The notes below the pieces were generated by a model. It searched no databases and was not told the origin of the DNA. It saw only the letters and a list, made by a program, of their open reading frames with translations. 6,109 nt of DNA from Anaerolineae bacterium (lineage in GTDB: Bacteria; Chloroflexota; Anaerolineae; JAFGEY01), in NCBI GenBank assembly GCA_016931365.1, contig JAFGEY010000382.1, positions 1-6,109 on the forward strand, given 5' to 3'. The translations under genes and the position numbers were made by a program. Position 1 is the first letter of the stretch; every line of letters begins with the position of its first letter. Shown here piece after piece: positions 1-4,945 of this stretch.

Positions 1-1
1 C

Positions 2-100
2 GGCGCCGACCTCTACGCCGCCACCGGTCTCAACCGGCAGCAGCTCACCCGCCGTCGCCGTGATATCAGGCGCGTCCTGGCCGGCGCCCTGGTAGCATAA
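2..100 (+). CDS. 3' end of an unknown gene (partial)
   Basis: An open frame enters from the left edge and ends at TAA 98-100, giving the last 32 residues of a protein. The tail is basic (LTRRRRDIRRVLAGALVA at the end) and probably helical, which would suit a nucleic-acid-binding C-terminus, but no family can be named from so little. It sits 10 bases before the next start, and the ribosome binding site of that gene directly follows its stop codon, so it is probably the upstream member of the same operon. It is called coding because the frame is open from the edge and the spacing to the next gene is operon-like. Confidence 0.6.
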   Translation, partial: GADLYAATGLNRQQLTRRRRDIRRVLAGALVA

Positions 101-110
101 GGAGGAAAAA

Positions 111-305
111 ATGAAATTCCGAATCTGGGCCAGTGACCCGGCCAACTACCGGATCCTGATCCTCGTCGGCAGCATACTCTCCCTCGTCTTCTTCCTGGCA
201 TCCTGCTGGATAGAGGGTGGTGGCGGCGGGATGGACTATACCTTTGCCACCCTCACCGTGGCGAATGCCTTGAAGCAGGGTGGCTGGTACACCCCGGTCC
301 CGTAG
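111..305 (+). CDS. small single-span membrane or lipoprotein-like peptide, 64 aa
   Basis: The start ATG at 111 follows a strong AAGGAGG ribosome binding site (99-105). The product has a short polar N-terminus with K2, R4 and R14, then one hydrophobic segment at about residues 15-31, then a Gly run at 36-40 and a short polar tail. The hydrophobic segment ends in LASC (residues 29-32), which fits the lipobox pattern, so it may be a lipoprotein whose Cys32 is acylated; a simple transmembrane anchor is equally possible. No family was recognised. Its stop TAG (303-305) overlaps the ribosome binding site of the next gene, so the two are probably translated from one transcript. Confidence 0.7.
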   Translation: MKFRIWASDPANYRILILVGSILSLVFFLASCWIEGGGGGMDYTFATLTVANALKQGGWYTPVP

Positions 306-317
306 GAGGAGGCATCG

Positions 318-968
318 ATGACGAATCGTAAGCTTGTGGGCCTAGCCTGGTTATCCCCACACGAACGGCCGCAGTACGAAATGTTCAAGATTTATGTCGA
401 ACCGACCGGCGCCTATGCCATTGAGCCGGTCAGCAAGACCGAGCCGGTCCAGATCGGCGGCCGTATGGTCGGCAAAGAGCAAGCCGCCTGGGACTGGATC
501 CGCGCGTCCTGTCCCTGGCCCTGGATCGGCGTATGGTACAACGACCACCCCGGCCTGTGGTGGGGCAAAACCGTCCGTGTCATCGGCCACAATGGCCAGG
601 CCGTCGACGTCGTCGATATGCAGGTCGTCCAGGACGCCATCCGCGTCGCCGGCCGCAACCGTGGCCAATGGGGCAGCCTGCCCAGTCCCGAGATCGTCAA
701 AAACGAGGCCATCGCCTACACGCCCTGGCTTCCCGGCGAACACAAGCGCCACGCCCACCACGCCGCCGACGTGCGCCATCCCCACATCGTGCCGGTGCGC
801 ACGCGTGGCCAATACCACTACCTGCGCCGAACATACAACGTCGCCGACGGCTGGGCCCTGGATTACATGCCCCGCGCCGTCATCGCCCAGCGCTGGGGCA
901 AGCGCAAATCCTACGAACAGCGGTGGCGCGAAGCCGAGCGCCGGGAGGTGACGCATGATCTGGGGTGA
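318..968 (+). CDS. Trp/His-rich hypothetical protein, 216 aa
   Basis: The start is chosen from the AGGAGGAGG ribosome binding site at 304-312 just before ATG 318. I do not recognise the family. The protein is unusually aromatic: 13 tryptophans, eight of them between residues 58 and 82 (motifs AAWDWI, CPWPWIGVWY, LWWG), and a histidine/arginine cluster at 142-156 (EHKRHAHH, then RHPH). The C-terminus (about 185-211) is strongly charged and basic. No signal peptide or membrane segment is visible, so it is probably soluble and cytoplasmic. The histidine cluster might bind metal or nucleic acid, which is inference only. It overlaps the next gene by 14 bases, indicating translational coupling. A long frame on the opposite strand (351-956) is a GC-rich shadow of this gene. 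Confidence 0.85.
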   Translation: MTNRKLVGLAWLSPHERPQYEMFKIYVEPTGAYAIEPVSKTEPVQIGGRMVGKEQAAWDWIRASCPWPWIGVWYNDHPGLWWGKTVRVIGHNGQAVDVVDMQVVQDAIRVAGRNRGQWGSLPSPEIVKNEAIAYTPWLPGEHKRHAHHAADVRHPHIVPVRTRGQYHYLRRTYNVADGWALDYMPRAVIAQRWGKRKSYEQRWREAERREVTHDLG

Positions 969-1314
969 TGACCTGGTTGCCCAAAAGCGTTCCCGCGATT
1001 ACGCGCTTGCCAGAATGATCCGCAACCAGCAAAATCGTGAGGCCATGCTCGCCGGCCCACGCCTGGCCGAGGATGGTCACACGCTCATTATCCCCAGCCA
1101 TGTTTTCAATGAGCAGGCCAAAGACTTTTGGAAATCAAAAGGGTTCCGCTTCGATGGTGATACAAACTGGACACGTGACACCCGTTGCCCGCTGGACGGC
1201 AAGCATTACCCCCCGTCCGTGTGGCTGGAGCGGACCCGGGCCAAATTCTACGAGTTCTACCCGCAGTACTACCAACCCGAATCTGCTCCCGGCGGATCAC
1301 AATCCGCTGCTTGA
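955..1314 (+). CDS. hypothetical protein, 119 aa
   Basis: ATG 955 follows GGGAGGTG (943-950), which lies inside the end of the upstream gene. The N-terminal 35 residues are basic and probably helical (Lys/Arg plus QQNRE). The middle (about 41-72) reads HTLIIPSHVF, then an FWKSKGFRFDGDTNWTR stretch. This pattern, a short strand followed by a helix leading to a K-x-x-GFRFDG-x-x-x-W turn, loosely recalls the small domains in phage and plasmid proteins that carry a G-F/R-W-D-x-W signature, but I would not assign it. An aromatic stretch (KFYEFYPQYY) follows. The last residues, GGSQSAA, are encoded by a copy of the dispersed palindromic repeat, so the natural C-terminus may have been changed by insertion of that element. 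Confidence 0.8.
   Translation: MIWGDDLVAQKRSRDYALARMIRNQQNREAMLAGPRLAEDGHTLIIPSHVFNEQAKDFWKSKGFRFDGDTNWTRDTRCPLDGKHYPPSVWLERTRAKFYEFYPQYYQPESAPGGSQSAA
1290..1309. repeat. dispersed palindromic repeat, copy 1
   Basis: The core GCGGAT-CACA-ATCCGC (1292-1307) forms a 6-bp stem with a CACA loop, extended outward by a G-T wobble and one C-G pair. It encodes GGSQSA at the very end of the 955-1314 gene and lies about 20 bases upstream of the TATAAT box. The identical 16-base core recurs at 2348-2363 and 4903-4918. Confidence 0.85.
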
Positions 1315-1326
1315 GAGAAAATGTTG

Positions 1327-1332
1327 TATAAT
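1327..1332 (+). promoter_or_regulatory. probable -10 box for the 1367-2932 unit
   Basis: A perfect TATAAT lies in a locally AT-rich stretch 35 bases before ATG 1367, within a 52-base gap in otherwise packed coding sequence. No convincing -35 hexamer lies 16-18 bases upstream; TTGAGA at 1311-1316 is only 10 bases away, too close to count. Transcription would begin near 1339, leaving a leader of about 28 bases. Confidence 0.5.
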
Positions 1333-1366
1333 GGATACAAGCGTGACAAGTCAAGGAGGTTATAAA

Positions 1367-2164
1367 ATGTCCGAGCAAAAACGAATGATCATCGCCAAGG
1401 TCGTCCGCAGTGACACCAAGAACGGCAAGCCAGTCGCCGAGTTGTACAGCGACAACCTGCGCTTCGAGTATCCGGAGCTTCAGCTGTTCGATCTGTCTCA
1501 ACTGCTCCTGGTCGGCATCGACCCTAATGCCCTCCAGGATGGCGTCGAGCACTGGTGCCGCTTTGACGCCTGGTACGTCGAGAGCGACAAGCTCAACAAA
1601 AACGGCAACCCCTACAAGGACGTCGTTCGCCTCGAGCCGATCGCTCTGCCGGGCGCCGACGACGCCATCGTGGACGAGATCCGCGACCTGCACACCACGG
1701 TCGCGCAACTATCCGGCTACGTCCAGGACCTGCTCTACGACCTGGCCGGTATCCACGATACGCTGAAAGCCGGCCTTCTGGGTGACCACGCCGGGCCGGC
1801 GCACGAGCAGCTCGTCGAACAGCTCCCGGCCGATCCACAGCAGGAAATAGAGCCGCTGCAGATCGAGGATGAGTTCCCCGGCGAGCCACCGGAAACGGAA
1901 CCGCCGGAAACGGAGCTGCCACACCAGGTGGAGCCGCTGCAAGAGCCCCAGCGCCCGCGGCAGTTTCCCGCCGATCCGCCTCTCGTTCTGGACGAGGATC
2001 AGTCCCGGCGCGCCTTTTTCCAGGAAGCCGGACCGGCTGTCAACAACAAGACCATCACCCCTGCCGACGTCAAAAGTTGGAGGGCTGCCGTGGAAGCCCG
2101 CCGCATCTCCTGGCGCGATGCGCTGGATCAGTTGCGTGCCAGGATTCAGGAGGCAGCAGCATGA
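1367..2164 (+). CDS. hypothetical protein with possible OB-like N-terminus and acidic Pro-rich tail, 265 aa
   Basis: The start ATG 1367 is set by AAGGAGGT (1353-1360); the same frame is open much further upstream but overlaps the 955 gene without a better start. Residues 1-95 look like one compact beta-rich domain: alternating strands (RMIIAKVV, LRFEY, HWCRFDAWYVESDK) ending in NKNGNPYKDVVRLEP. That last pattern recalls the N-K-x-G-N-P-Y-x-D segment of phage and plasmid single-strand DNA-binding OB folds, so an ssDNA-binding role is a reasonable guess. Residues 98-138 are probably helical or coiled coil. Residues 150-205 form an acidic, proline-rich linker containing PPETE twice. Residues 209-265 form a separate helical domain (W240, W251). 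The layout of fold, linker and tail resembles SSB-like proteins but is not proof. It shares an ATGA junction with the next gene. Confidence 0.85.
   Translation: MSEQKRMIIAKVVRSDTKNGKPVAELYSDNLRFEYPELQLFDLSQLLLVGIDPNALQDGVEHWCRFDAWYVESDKLNKNGNPYKDVVRLEPIALPGADDAIVDEIRDLHTTVAQLSGYVQDLLYDLAGIHDTLKAGLLGDHAGPAHEQLVEQLPADPQQEIEPLQIEDEFPGEPPETEPPETELPHQVEPLQEPQRPRQFPADPPLVLDEDQSRRAFFQEAGPAVNNKTITPADVKSWRAAVEARRISWRDALDQLRARIQEAAA
1886..1915 (+). repeat. two tandem 15-base units encoding PPETE
   Basis: The units CCACCGGAAACGGAA (1886-1900) and CCGCCGGAAACGGAG (1901-1915) differ at two positions, both silent, and encode PPETE twice in the acidic linker of the 1367-2164 protein. EPLQ also occurs twice nearby. 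This suggests linker length grows or shrinks by slippage. Confidence 0.8.
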
Positions 2165-2667
2165 ACGAGGACCAGATCCGCTACTGGATGGATCGCCTCA
2201 ACTTTCTCACTGTCGAGCAGCTCTATCAGTTGATCGACGCCATCGAGGCCAACACGGCGATAACCGTTATCGAAGCGGCCAACCTGGCCCTGCGTGTCAA
2301 GCGCCACCTGCAGGGGCGCGGCCTGCCCGGTATAAAGATTGCTGATGGCGGATCACAATCCGCCATTCCCGCGCACTGGCGCCCGCTGCCCACCCGCGCC
2401 GGCCCGTACGGCGTCTTCCAGGTCCACGTCGCCGGCAGCTGGCGCCGGCGACGTGCGTTTACCGAGGAATGCCCCAACTGCTTGATGCCCGTCGCCTACT
2501 ACCGCGACGACGGCGTCGTTCGCGGTGTCTGCCACACTTGCGGCTACCAGGTCGTCGAGTCCATCGCCTGGATCCGCCGTCGTAACTCGCGCCGGCAAGG
2601 GCACGGCTGGGAGCGGATCAAGCGCTTGCCGGCCATCAGAGAAGAGTGGCAACATGCGTACGCTTAG
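2161..2667 (+). CDS. zinc-ribbon hypothetical protein, 168 aa
   Basis: ATG 2161 overlaps the previous stop (ATGA) and follows AGGAGG (2148-2153), so coupled translation is likely. Residues 1-55 are helical (a leucine-rich amphipathic start up to RVKRHLQGRG). Residues 100-128 hold a four-cysteine zinc ribbon, CPNC (C104, C107) and CHTC (C124, C127), spaced 16 residues apart. The tail from 138 on is strongly basic (IRRRNSRRQ), which points to nucleic-acid binding. Between these parts, residues 63-68 (GGSQSA) are encoded by a copy of the dispersed palindromic repeat inserted in frame between the helical domain and the ribbon domain. No family was recognised; a small DNA- or RNA-binding accessory protein is the best guess. 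Confidence 0.82.
   Translation: MNEDQIRYWMDRLNFLTVEQLYQLIDAIEANTAITVIEAANLALRVKRHLQGRGLPGIKIADGGSQSAIPAHWRPLPTRAGPYGVFQVHVAGSWRRRRAFTEECPNCLMPVAYYRDDGVVRGVCHTCGYQVVESIAWIRRRNSRRQGHGWERIKRLPAIREEWQHAYA
2345..2366. repeat. dispersed palindromic repeat, copy 2 (inside a gene)
   Basis: The core GCGGAT-CACA-ATCCGC (2348-2363) is extended by ATG on the left and CAT on the right to make a perfect 9-bp stem. It lies inside the 2161-2667 gene and is read as GGSQSA, the same frame as copy 1. It sits at a likely interdomain boundary, where an in-frame insertion would do least harm. Confidence 0.88.
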
Positions 2668-2932
2668 AGGCACGTGCGACTTTGGTCTCACTGCCGATGA
2701 ACCGGATGAGCTGGTCTCGGAAGAATATCATCGCCGGGTTATCAGAGGGGGCAAGCGCTGCCCAATCTGCAACGTGCCGATCGACAAAGACGCCAAAACC
2801 TGCCATCCCTGCGCGATGAAGCTTCGCAAAGCCCGCAACCTCGTGCGCCAGACAATGGAGCTCGTTCGGCCTGACCAGGTTCGCGCCCGGCTGGAGGCCC
2901 GGCTCGCGGCGCGTTCGAGTGAACAAGATTAG
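2654..2932 (+). CDS. small zinc-ribbon protein, 92 aa
   Basis: ATG 2654 lies inside the end of the previous gene (14-base overlap) with only a weak purine-rich site (AGAAGAG, about 2639-2645) before it. I prefer it to the earlier in-frame ATG at 2525, which would overlap the upstream gene by over 140 bases. Residues 35-53 contain CPIC (C36, C39) and CHPC (C50, C53), a compact four-cysteine zinc site. After it comes a long basic helix (about 54-90, MKLRKARNLVRQ, then RARLEARLAAR). A zinc knuckle plus basic helix is typical of small nucleic-acid-binding or transcription-accessory proteins of mobile elements, but no named family is evident. It is the last gene before a hairpin and probably ends the unit that starts near 1339. 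Confidence 0.8.
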   Translation: MRTLRGTCDFGLTADEPDELVSEEYHRRVIRGGKRCPICNVPIDKDAKTCHPCAMKLRKARNLVRQTMELVRPDQVRARLEARLAARSSEQD

Positions 2933-2937
2933 CCATC

Positions 2938-2960
2938 GCCGGCGGGTGCACCCCGCCGGC
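2938..2960 (+). terminator. GC-rich hairpin after the zinc-ribbon gene
   Basis: GCCGGCGGG (2938-2946) pairs with CCCGCCGGC (2952-2960) in a 9-bp stem with a 5-base loop, starting 5 bases after the stop at 2932. The downstream sequence has no clean T-run (only AGTTGTTT at 2967-2974), so intrinsic termination may be weak. Its location at the end of a gene cluster supports the call. Confidence 0.6.
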
Positions 2961-2999
2961 CACGCCAGTTGTTTGACAGACTCGAAAGGAAGGTGAAAC

Positions 3000-3323
3000 A
3001 TGTTTCTATGTGGAATGATCGTAGGGTCGGGAATTGGTCTAGTGCTGGGGACGGTGGCCGGGGTGTTTATCATCTCGATGTGTGTGGTGTCCGGGGAAAA
3101 CGAGGACAGCCAGCAGATCATGGCCAGAAATCTTGCCTTGAATAACGATACGGTGACGATCACGATCCAGCTCGAACTATCTGCGTACCAGGCGCTCGTG
3201 AAACAGCTCCAGGTCGAGCCGTACATGACCGTAGAGCAGGCGATTGAATCGCTCTGCCGCCAGGCCATAACGGAATACGCGCCTGAAACAATCGCGGATA
3301 CGCCGCCAGGAGATGGCCAATGA
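3000..3323 (+). CDS. membrane-anchored protein with ribbon-helix-helix-like tail, 107 aa
   Basis: ATG 3000 follows AAAGGAAGGTGA (about 2985-2996). Residues 4-30 form one strong Gly-rich transmembrane segment (GMIVGSGIGLVLG) starting almost at the N-terminus and ending in C28 and a polar stretch. The first 40 residues recall the small DUF3789-type membrane peptides of phages and mobile elements, a family resemblance from memory. Residues 51-93 read as strand, helix, turn, helix: TVTITIQLELSAYQALVKQL, then TVEQAIESLCRQAI, the order seen in ribbon-helix-helix DNA-binding domains. If both readings hold, this is a DNA-binding domain tethered to the membrane, which would suit a plasmid-positioning or transfer role. 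That is inference. The stop overlaps the next start (ATGA). Confidence 0.8.
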   Translation: MFLCGMIVGSGIGLVLGTVAGVFIISMCVVSGENEDSQQIMARNLALNNDTVTITIQLELSAYQALVKQLQVEPYMTVEQAIESLCRQAITEYAPETIADTPPGDGQ

Positions 3324-3547
3324 TCAAGTCCAGACTTGCGCCGACTAAAAACAAGCGGCACGTGGTGCCGCACATCTGCCTGACCTGCAAACACAGGCAA
3401 ACGGACGGCCCTAACCACTGGTTTTGTGAGCGAGAGGTGTCATATGGTCTGCCGGATATCATCTACAATGACACCGATCACCAGCTCGTTTGCGGCCTGG
3501 CCAAATCTGTACGCCAGACGTGTGACCGGTGGGCAGAGTACGAGTAA
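3320..3547 (+). CDS. small Cys-rich protein, 75 aa, probable zinc binder
   Basis: ATG 3320 overlaps the previous stop and follows CAGGAGA (3307-3313). The product has cysteines at 20, 23, 36, 58 and 68 and histidines at 18 and 25, with the pattern HICLTCKH, then WFC, then VCG, then TCDRW. The N-terminal CxxC with C36 and one later cysteine could form a zinc or iron-sulfur site; the pattern CxxCKH...WFC...C...C-x-x-W/F occurs in many small phage and plasmid proteins of unknown role. The N-terminus is basic. It is the last gene of the two-gene 3000-3547 unit and is followed by the largest gap in the window. Confidence 0.78.
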   Translation: MIKSRLAPTKNKRHVVPHICLTCKHRQTDGPNHWFCEREVSYGLPDIIYNDTDHQLVCGLAKSVRQTCDRWAEYE

Positions 3548-3569
3548 AGCACCAATTTTCACGTGTTCG

Positions 3570-3599
3570 TTTACATTTGAAGGGTGAAATGCGTTTAAT
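3570..3599 (+). promoter_or_regulatory. candidate promoter in the 3548-3783 gap
   Basis: TTTACA (3570-3575) and TTTAAT (3594-3599) are separated by 18 bases, one mismatch each from TTGACA and TATAAT, in an AT-rich stretch right after a gene end. Transcription would start near 3606 and run either into the hairpin at 3652-3680 or on into the 3784 gene. Confidence 0.45.
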
Positions 3600-3605
3600 A
3601 AGTGA

Positions 3606-3687
3606 GGAACTCCGATCTGACCGGTCGTCGTTCTTCAGTCCTCCTCCTCACGCCCGGCGGGTCGTGGTAGCCCGCCGGGCTTCTCCC
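3606..3687 (+). ncRNA. candidate small RNA or attenuated leader
   Basis: The start is inferred from the promoter-like pair at 3570-3599 and the end from the hairpin 3652-3680 plus TTCTCCC. The predicted RNA, about 80 bases, has a pyrimidine-rich stretch with CCTCCTCCT (3640-3648), an exact 9-base complement of the AGGAGGAGG ribosome binding site at 304-312 and complementary to Shine-Dalgarno sequences generally. This resembles C-rich regulatory RNAs that mask ribosome binding sites. It could equally be an attenuated 5' leader of the 3784 gene. No known RNA family was recognised. Confidence 0.3.
3652..3687 (+). terminator. 10-bp GC-rich hairpin, probable terminator or attenuator
   Basis: GCCCGGCGGG (3652-3661) pairs perfectly with CCCGCCGGGC (3671-3680) around a 9-base loop, followed by TTCTCCC. 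The T-run is poor, but the stem is strong and lies between two gene units. It would end transcripts from 3000-3547 and from the candidate promoter at 3570. Confidence 0.6.
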
Positions 3688-3706
3688 AAATGGGTCACCC
3701 AATCCG

Positions 3707-3740
3707 TTTAGATTTAGACCTATCTATGCATCTAGGATCG
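3707..3740 (+). promoter_or_regulatory. AT-rich region before the DUF3102 gene, possible promoter or operator
   Basis: This is the most AT-rich stretch near the 3784 gene. It contains TTTAGA twice in tandem (3707-3718), then CCTA and TAGG as short inverted arms around an ATGCAT centre (3719-3736). No well-spaced -35/-10 pair is clear, so the call rests on base composition, repeats and position downstream of a terminator-like hairpin. Confidence 0.3.
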
Positions 3741-3783
3741 AGATCAACCAGTACGCAGTACTCTATCAGAAAGGAGCATTTCC

Positions 3784-4884
3784 ATGACCCCAAACCAGAT
3801 CGTCCAAGCCTCGCTGTTCGACTATGCCGGCCTCGATCCCGAGACCCGCATCGTCGTCCAGCAGCGCACCGAGGAACTCAAGACCATGTTCCGGCGCACC
3901 GCCGAGGACATCGTCGAGATCGGGCGCAAACTCCACGACGTGCGTAGCCGTCTGCGCAACGGCCAGTTCGACGACTGGCTGCGCGCCGAGTTCGATATGA
4001 GTCGCCGCACGGCTTACAACTTCGTCAACGTGTTCGAGCGCTTTGGCAGTGCAAATTTTGCCCAACTCGATATCTCGGTGTCGGCTCTGTACCTGCTGGC
4101 CGCCCCGGGCGCCGCCGACGAGGCGCGACAGGAAGCGCTGCAGCGCGCCCAGGCCGGCGAGACCATCACCCATGCCGCCGCGAAAGAGATCGTCGACGAG
4201 CATCGCCCCGCGCGCTACTGCGCCGCCTGCGGCGAGCAGATCGCCGACGACGTCCAGGGCAAATACTGCGCCGGCCTGCACTGCAAATACCAGGGCGCCC
4301 TGCGTGCGGATCTGCAACAAGCCGTCGAGGACGATACCGTAGCTGGTGAAGCGTCCGCTGCCGTACGTCGCTGCCGCGTGTGCGGCTGTACCGATGACGA
4401 GGCTTGCGAAGGCGGCTGCTACTGGGTCGAGGACGATCTCTGCAGCAAATGTGCAGACAAAGCCCAAGTCGTCATCGTGCCTCGTACCGAGCCGCCGGTG
4501 TTCCCGCCGCCCCCTCCGCCGCCTCGACCGAAGCCCAATCCCCCCGAACCGGCCCGTACTGTCTCCACCGGCGCCCCCGCAGTGCAGCCCCTTCCCCCCC
4601 GGCCTGCCCCGGTCATGCGCCCCGTCACGCCCGCCCAGGGCGGCGCTGGTGCGTCCAAGGCGACCGTGATCAGCATCCGCATCCTGCCCGGCGACGGGCC
4701 GCTAAGCGACCGCCAGATCATGGCCGCCATCGCCGACGAAGGAGAGTTCCCCAGGACGATGGAAGGCGGCGCCTTTGCCAATCTGCACGACATCGTCGAC
4801 CGCATCTGCACGGCTTTCTTCGCCGACGAACTCTCAGAACAACCCGTCGAAGGCGAGATCCTCGCCTCCGAACCGATTGCCTAG
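3784..4884 (+). CDS. DUF3102-type protein with two Cys clusters, 366 aa
   Basis: ATG 3784 follows AAGGAG (3771-3776). Residues 25-90 match the DUF3102 pattern: a helix ending EDIVEIGRKLHDVRSRL, then NGQFDDWLRAEFDMSRRTAYNF, which reads as a helix-turn-helix, then a VFERF helix. Residues 95-140 (SVSALYLLAAP, then AQAGETITHAAAKEI) form the helical part usually next to it, recalling ParB-like DNA-binding helices. Two cysteine clusters follow: C146, C149, C162, C167; and C197, C200, C202, C208, C212, C220, C223, the latter with the CGCTDDEAC and CYWVEDDLC signature of phage and plasmid proteins. A proline-rich linker (about 234-290, including seven prolines in a row at 241-247) leads to a separate C-terminal domain (292-350) that I do not recognise. 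DUF3102 proteins occur mainly on phages and integrative elements; DNA binding is likely, the exact role unknown. Confidence 0.88.
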   Translation: MTPNQIVQASLFDYAGLDPETRIVVQQRTEELKTMFRRTAEDIVEIGRKLHDVRSRLRNGQFDDWLRAEFDMSRRTAYNFVNVFERFGSANFAQLDISVSALYLLAAPGAADEARQEALQRAQAGETITHAAAKEIVDEHRPARYCAACGEQIADDVQGKYCAGLHCKYQGALRADLQQAVEDDTVAGEASAAVRRCRVCGCTDDEACEGGCYWVEDDLCSKCADKAQVVIVPRTEPPVFPPPPPPPRPKPNPPEPARTVSTGAPAVQPLPPRPAPVMRPVTPAQGGAGASKATVISIRILPGDGPLSDRQIMAAIADEGEFPRTMEGGAFANLHDIVDRICTAFFADELSEQPVEGEILASEPIA

Positions 4885-4899
4885 TTTGCTCAACCGCTT

Positions 4900-4921
4900 G
4901 CTGCGGATCACAATCCGCAGC
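4900..4921. repeat. dispersed palindromic repeat, copy 3 (intergenic)
   Basis: The core GCGGAT-CACA-ATCCGC (4903-4918) is extended by GCT on the left and AGC on the right into a perfect 9-bp stem. It lies in the 61-base gap between the DUF3102 gene and the PRTRC-C gene, 10 bases before the latter's ribosome binding site, where a hairpin could affect mRNA processing or translation. Confidence 0.88.
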
Positions 4922-4945
4922 GGCCAACTCAAAGGAGGTTTCCCA

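Noticed and set aside
351..956. 201-residue open frame on the - strand
   Set aside because: It is the antisense shadow of the 318-968 gene, with Val/Ala/Gly/Asp-rich composition; the + strand gene has a strong ribosome binding site and operon spacing.
2973..2978. TTGACA before the 3000 gene as a promoter
   Set aside because: The -35 match is perfect, but the -10 position 17 bases on would be AAACAT at 2996-3001, overlapping the start codon, so no usable promoter can be assembled. The real one may lie elsewhere.
2636..3418. 260-residue open frame on the - strand
   Set aside because: It runs antisense across the ends of two + strand genes with good ribosome binding sites, across the 2938-2960 hairpin and across the membrane-protein gene; it lacks its own clear ribosome binding site and has a composition typical of a shadow frame.
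3529..3711. 60-residue + strand frame in the gap, with an inner ATG at 3589
   Set aside because: It overlaps the end of the Cys-rich gene, contains the terminator-like hairpin and has low-complexity composition; the inner start has its AAGGGTG too close to the ATG. A short peptide from 3589 cannot be wholly excluded.
3690..3947. 85-residue + strand frame upstream of the DUF3102 start
   Set aside because: It overlaps the DUF3102 gene out of frame by over 160 bases and has Arg/Pro/His-rich shadow composition.
3766..4467. 233-residue open frame on the - strand
   Set aside because: It is antisense to the DUF3102 domain and both cysteine regions, whose family signatures fix the + strand frame as the real one.
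1290..4921. The three palindromes as a CRISPR array
   Set aside because: The copies are 1-2.5 kb apart with genes between them, and there are no regularly spaced spacers.
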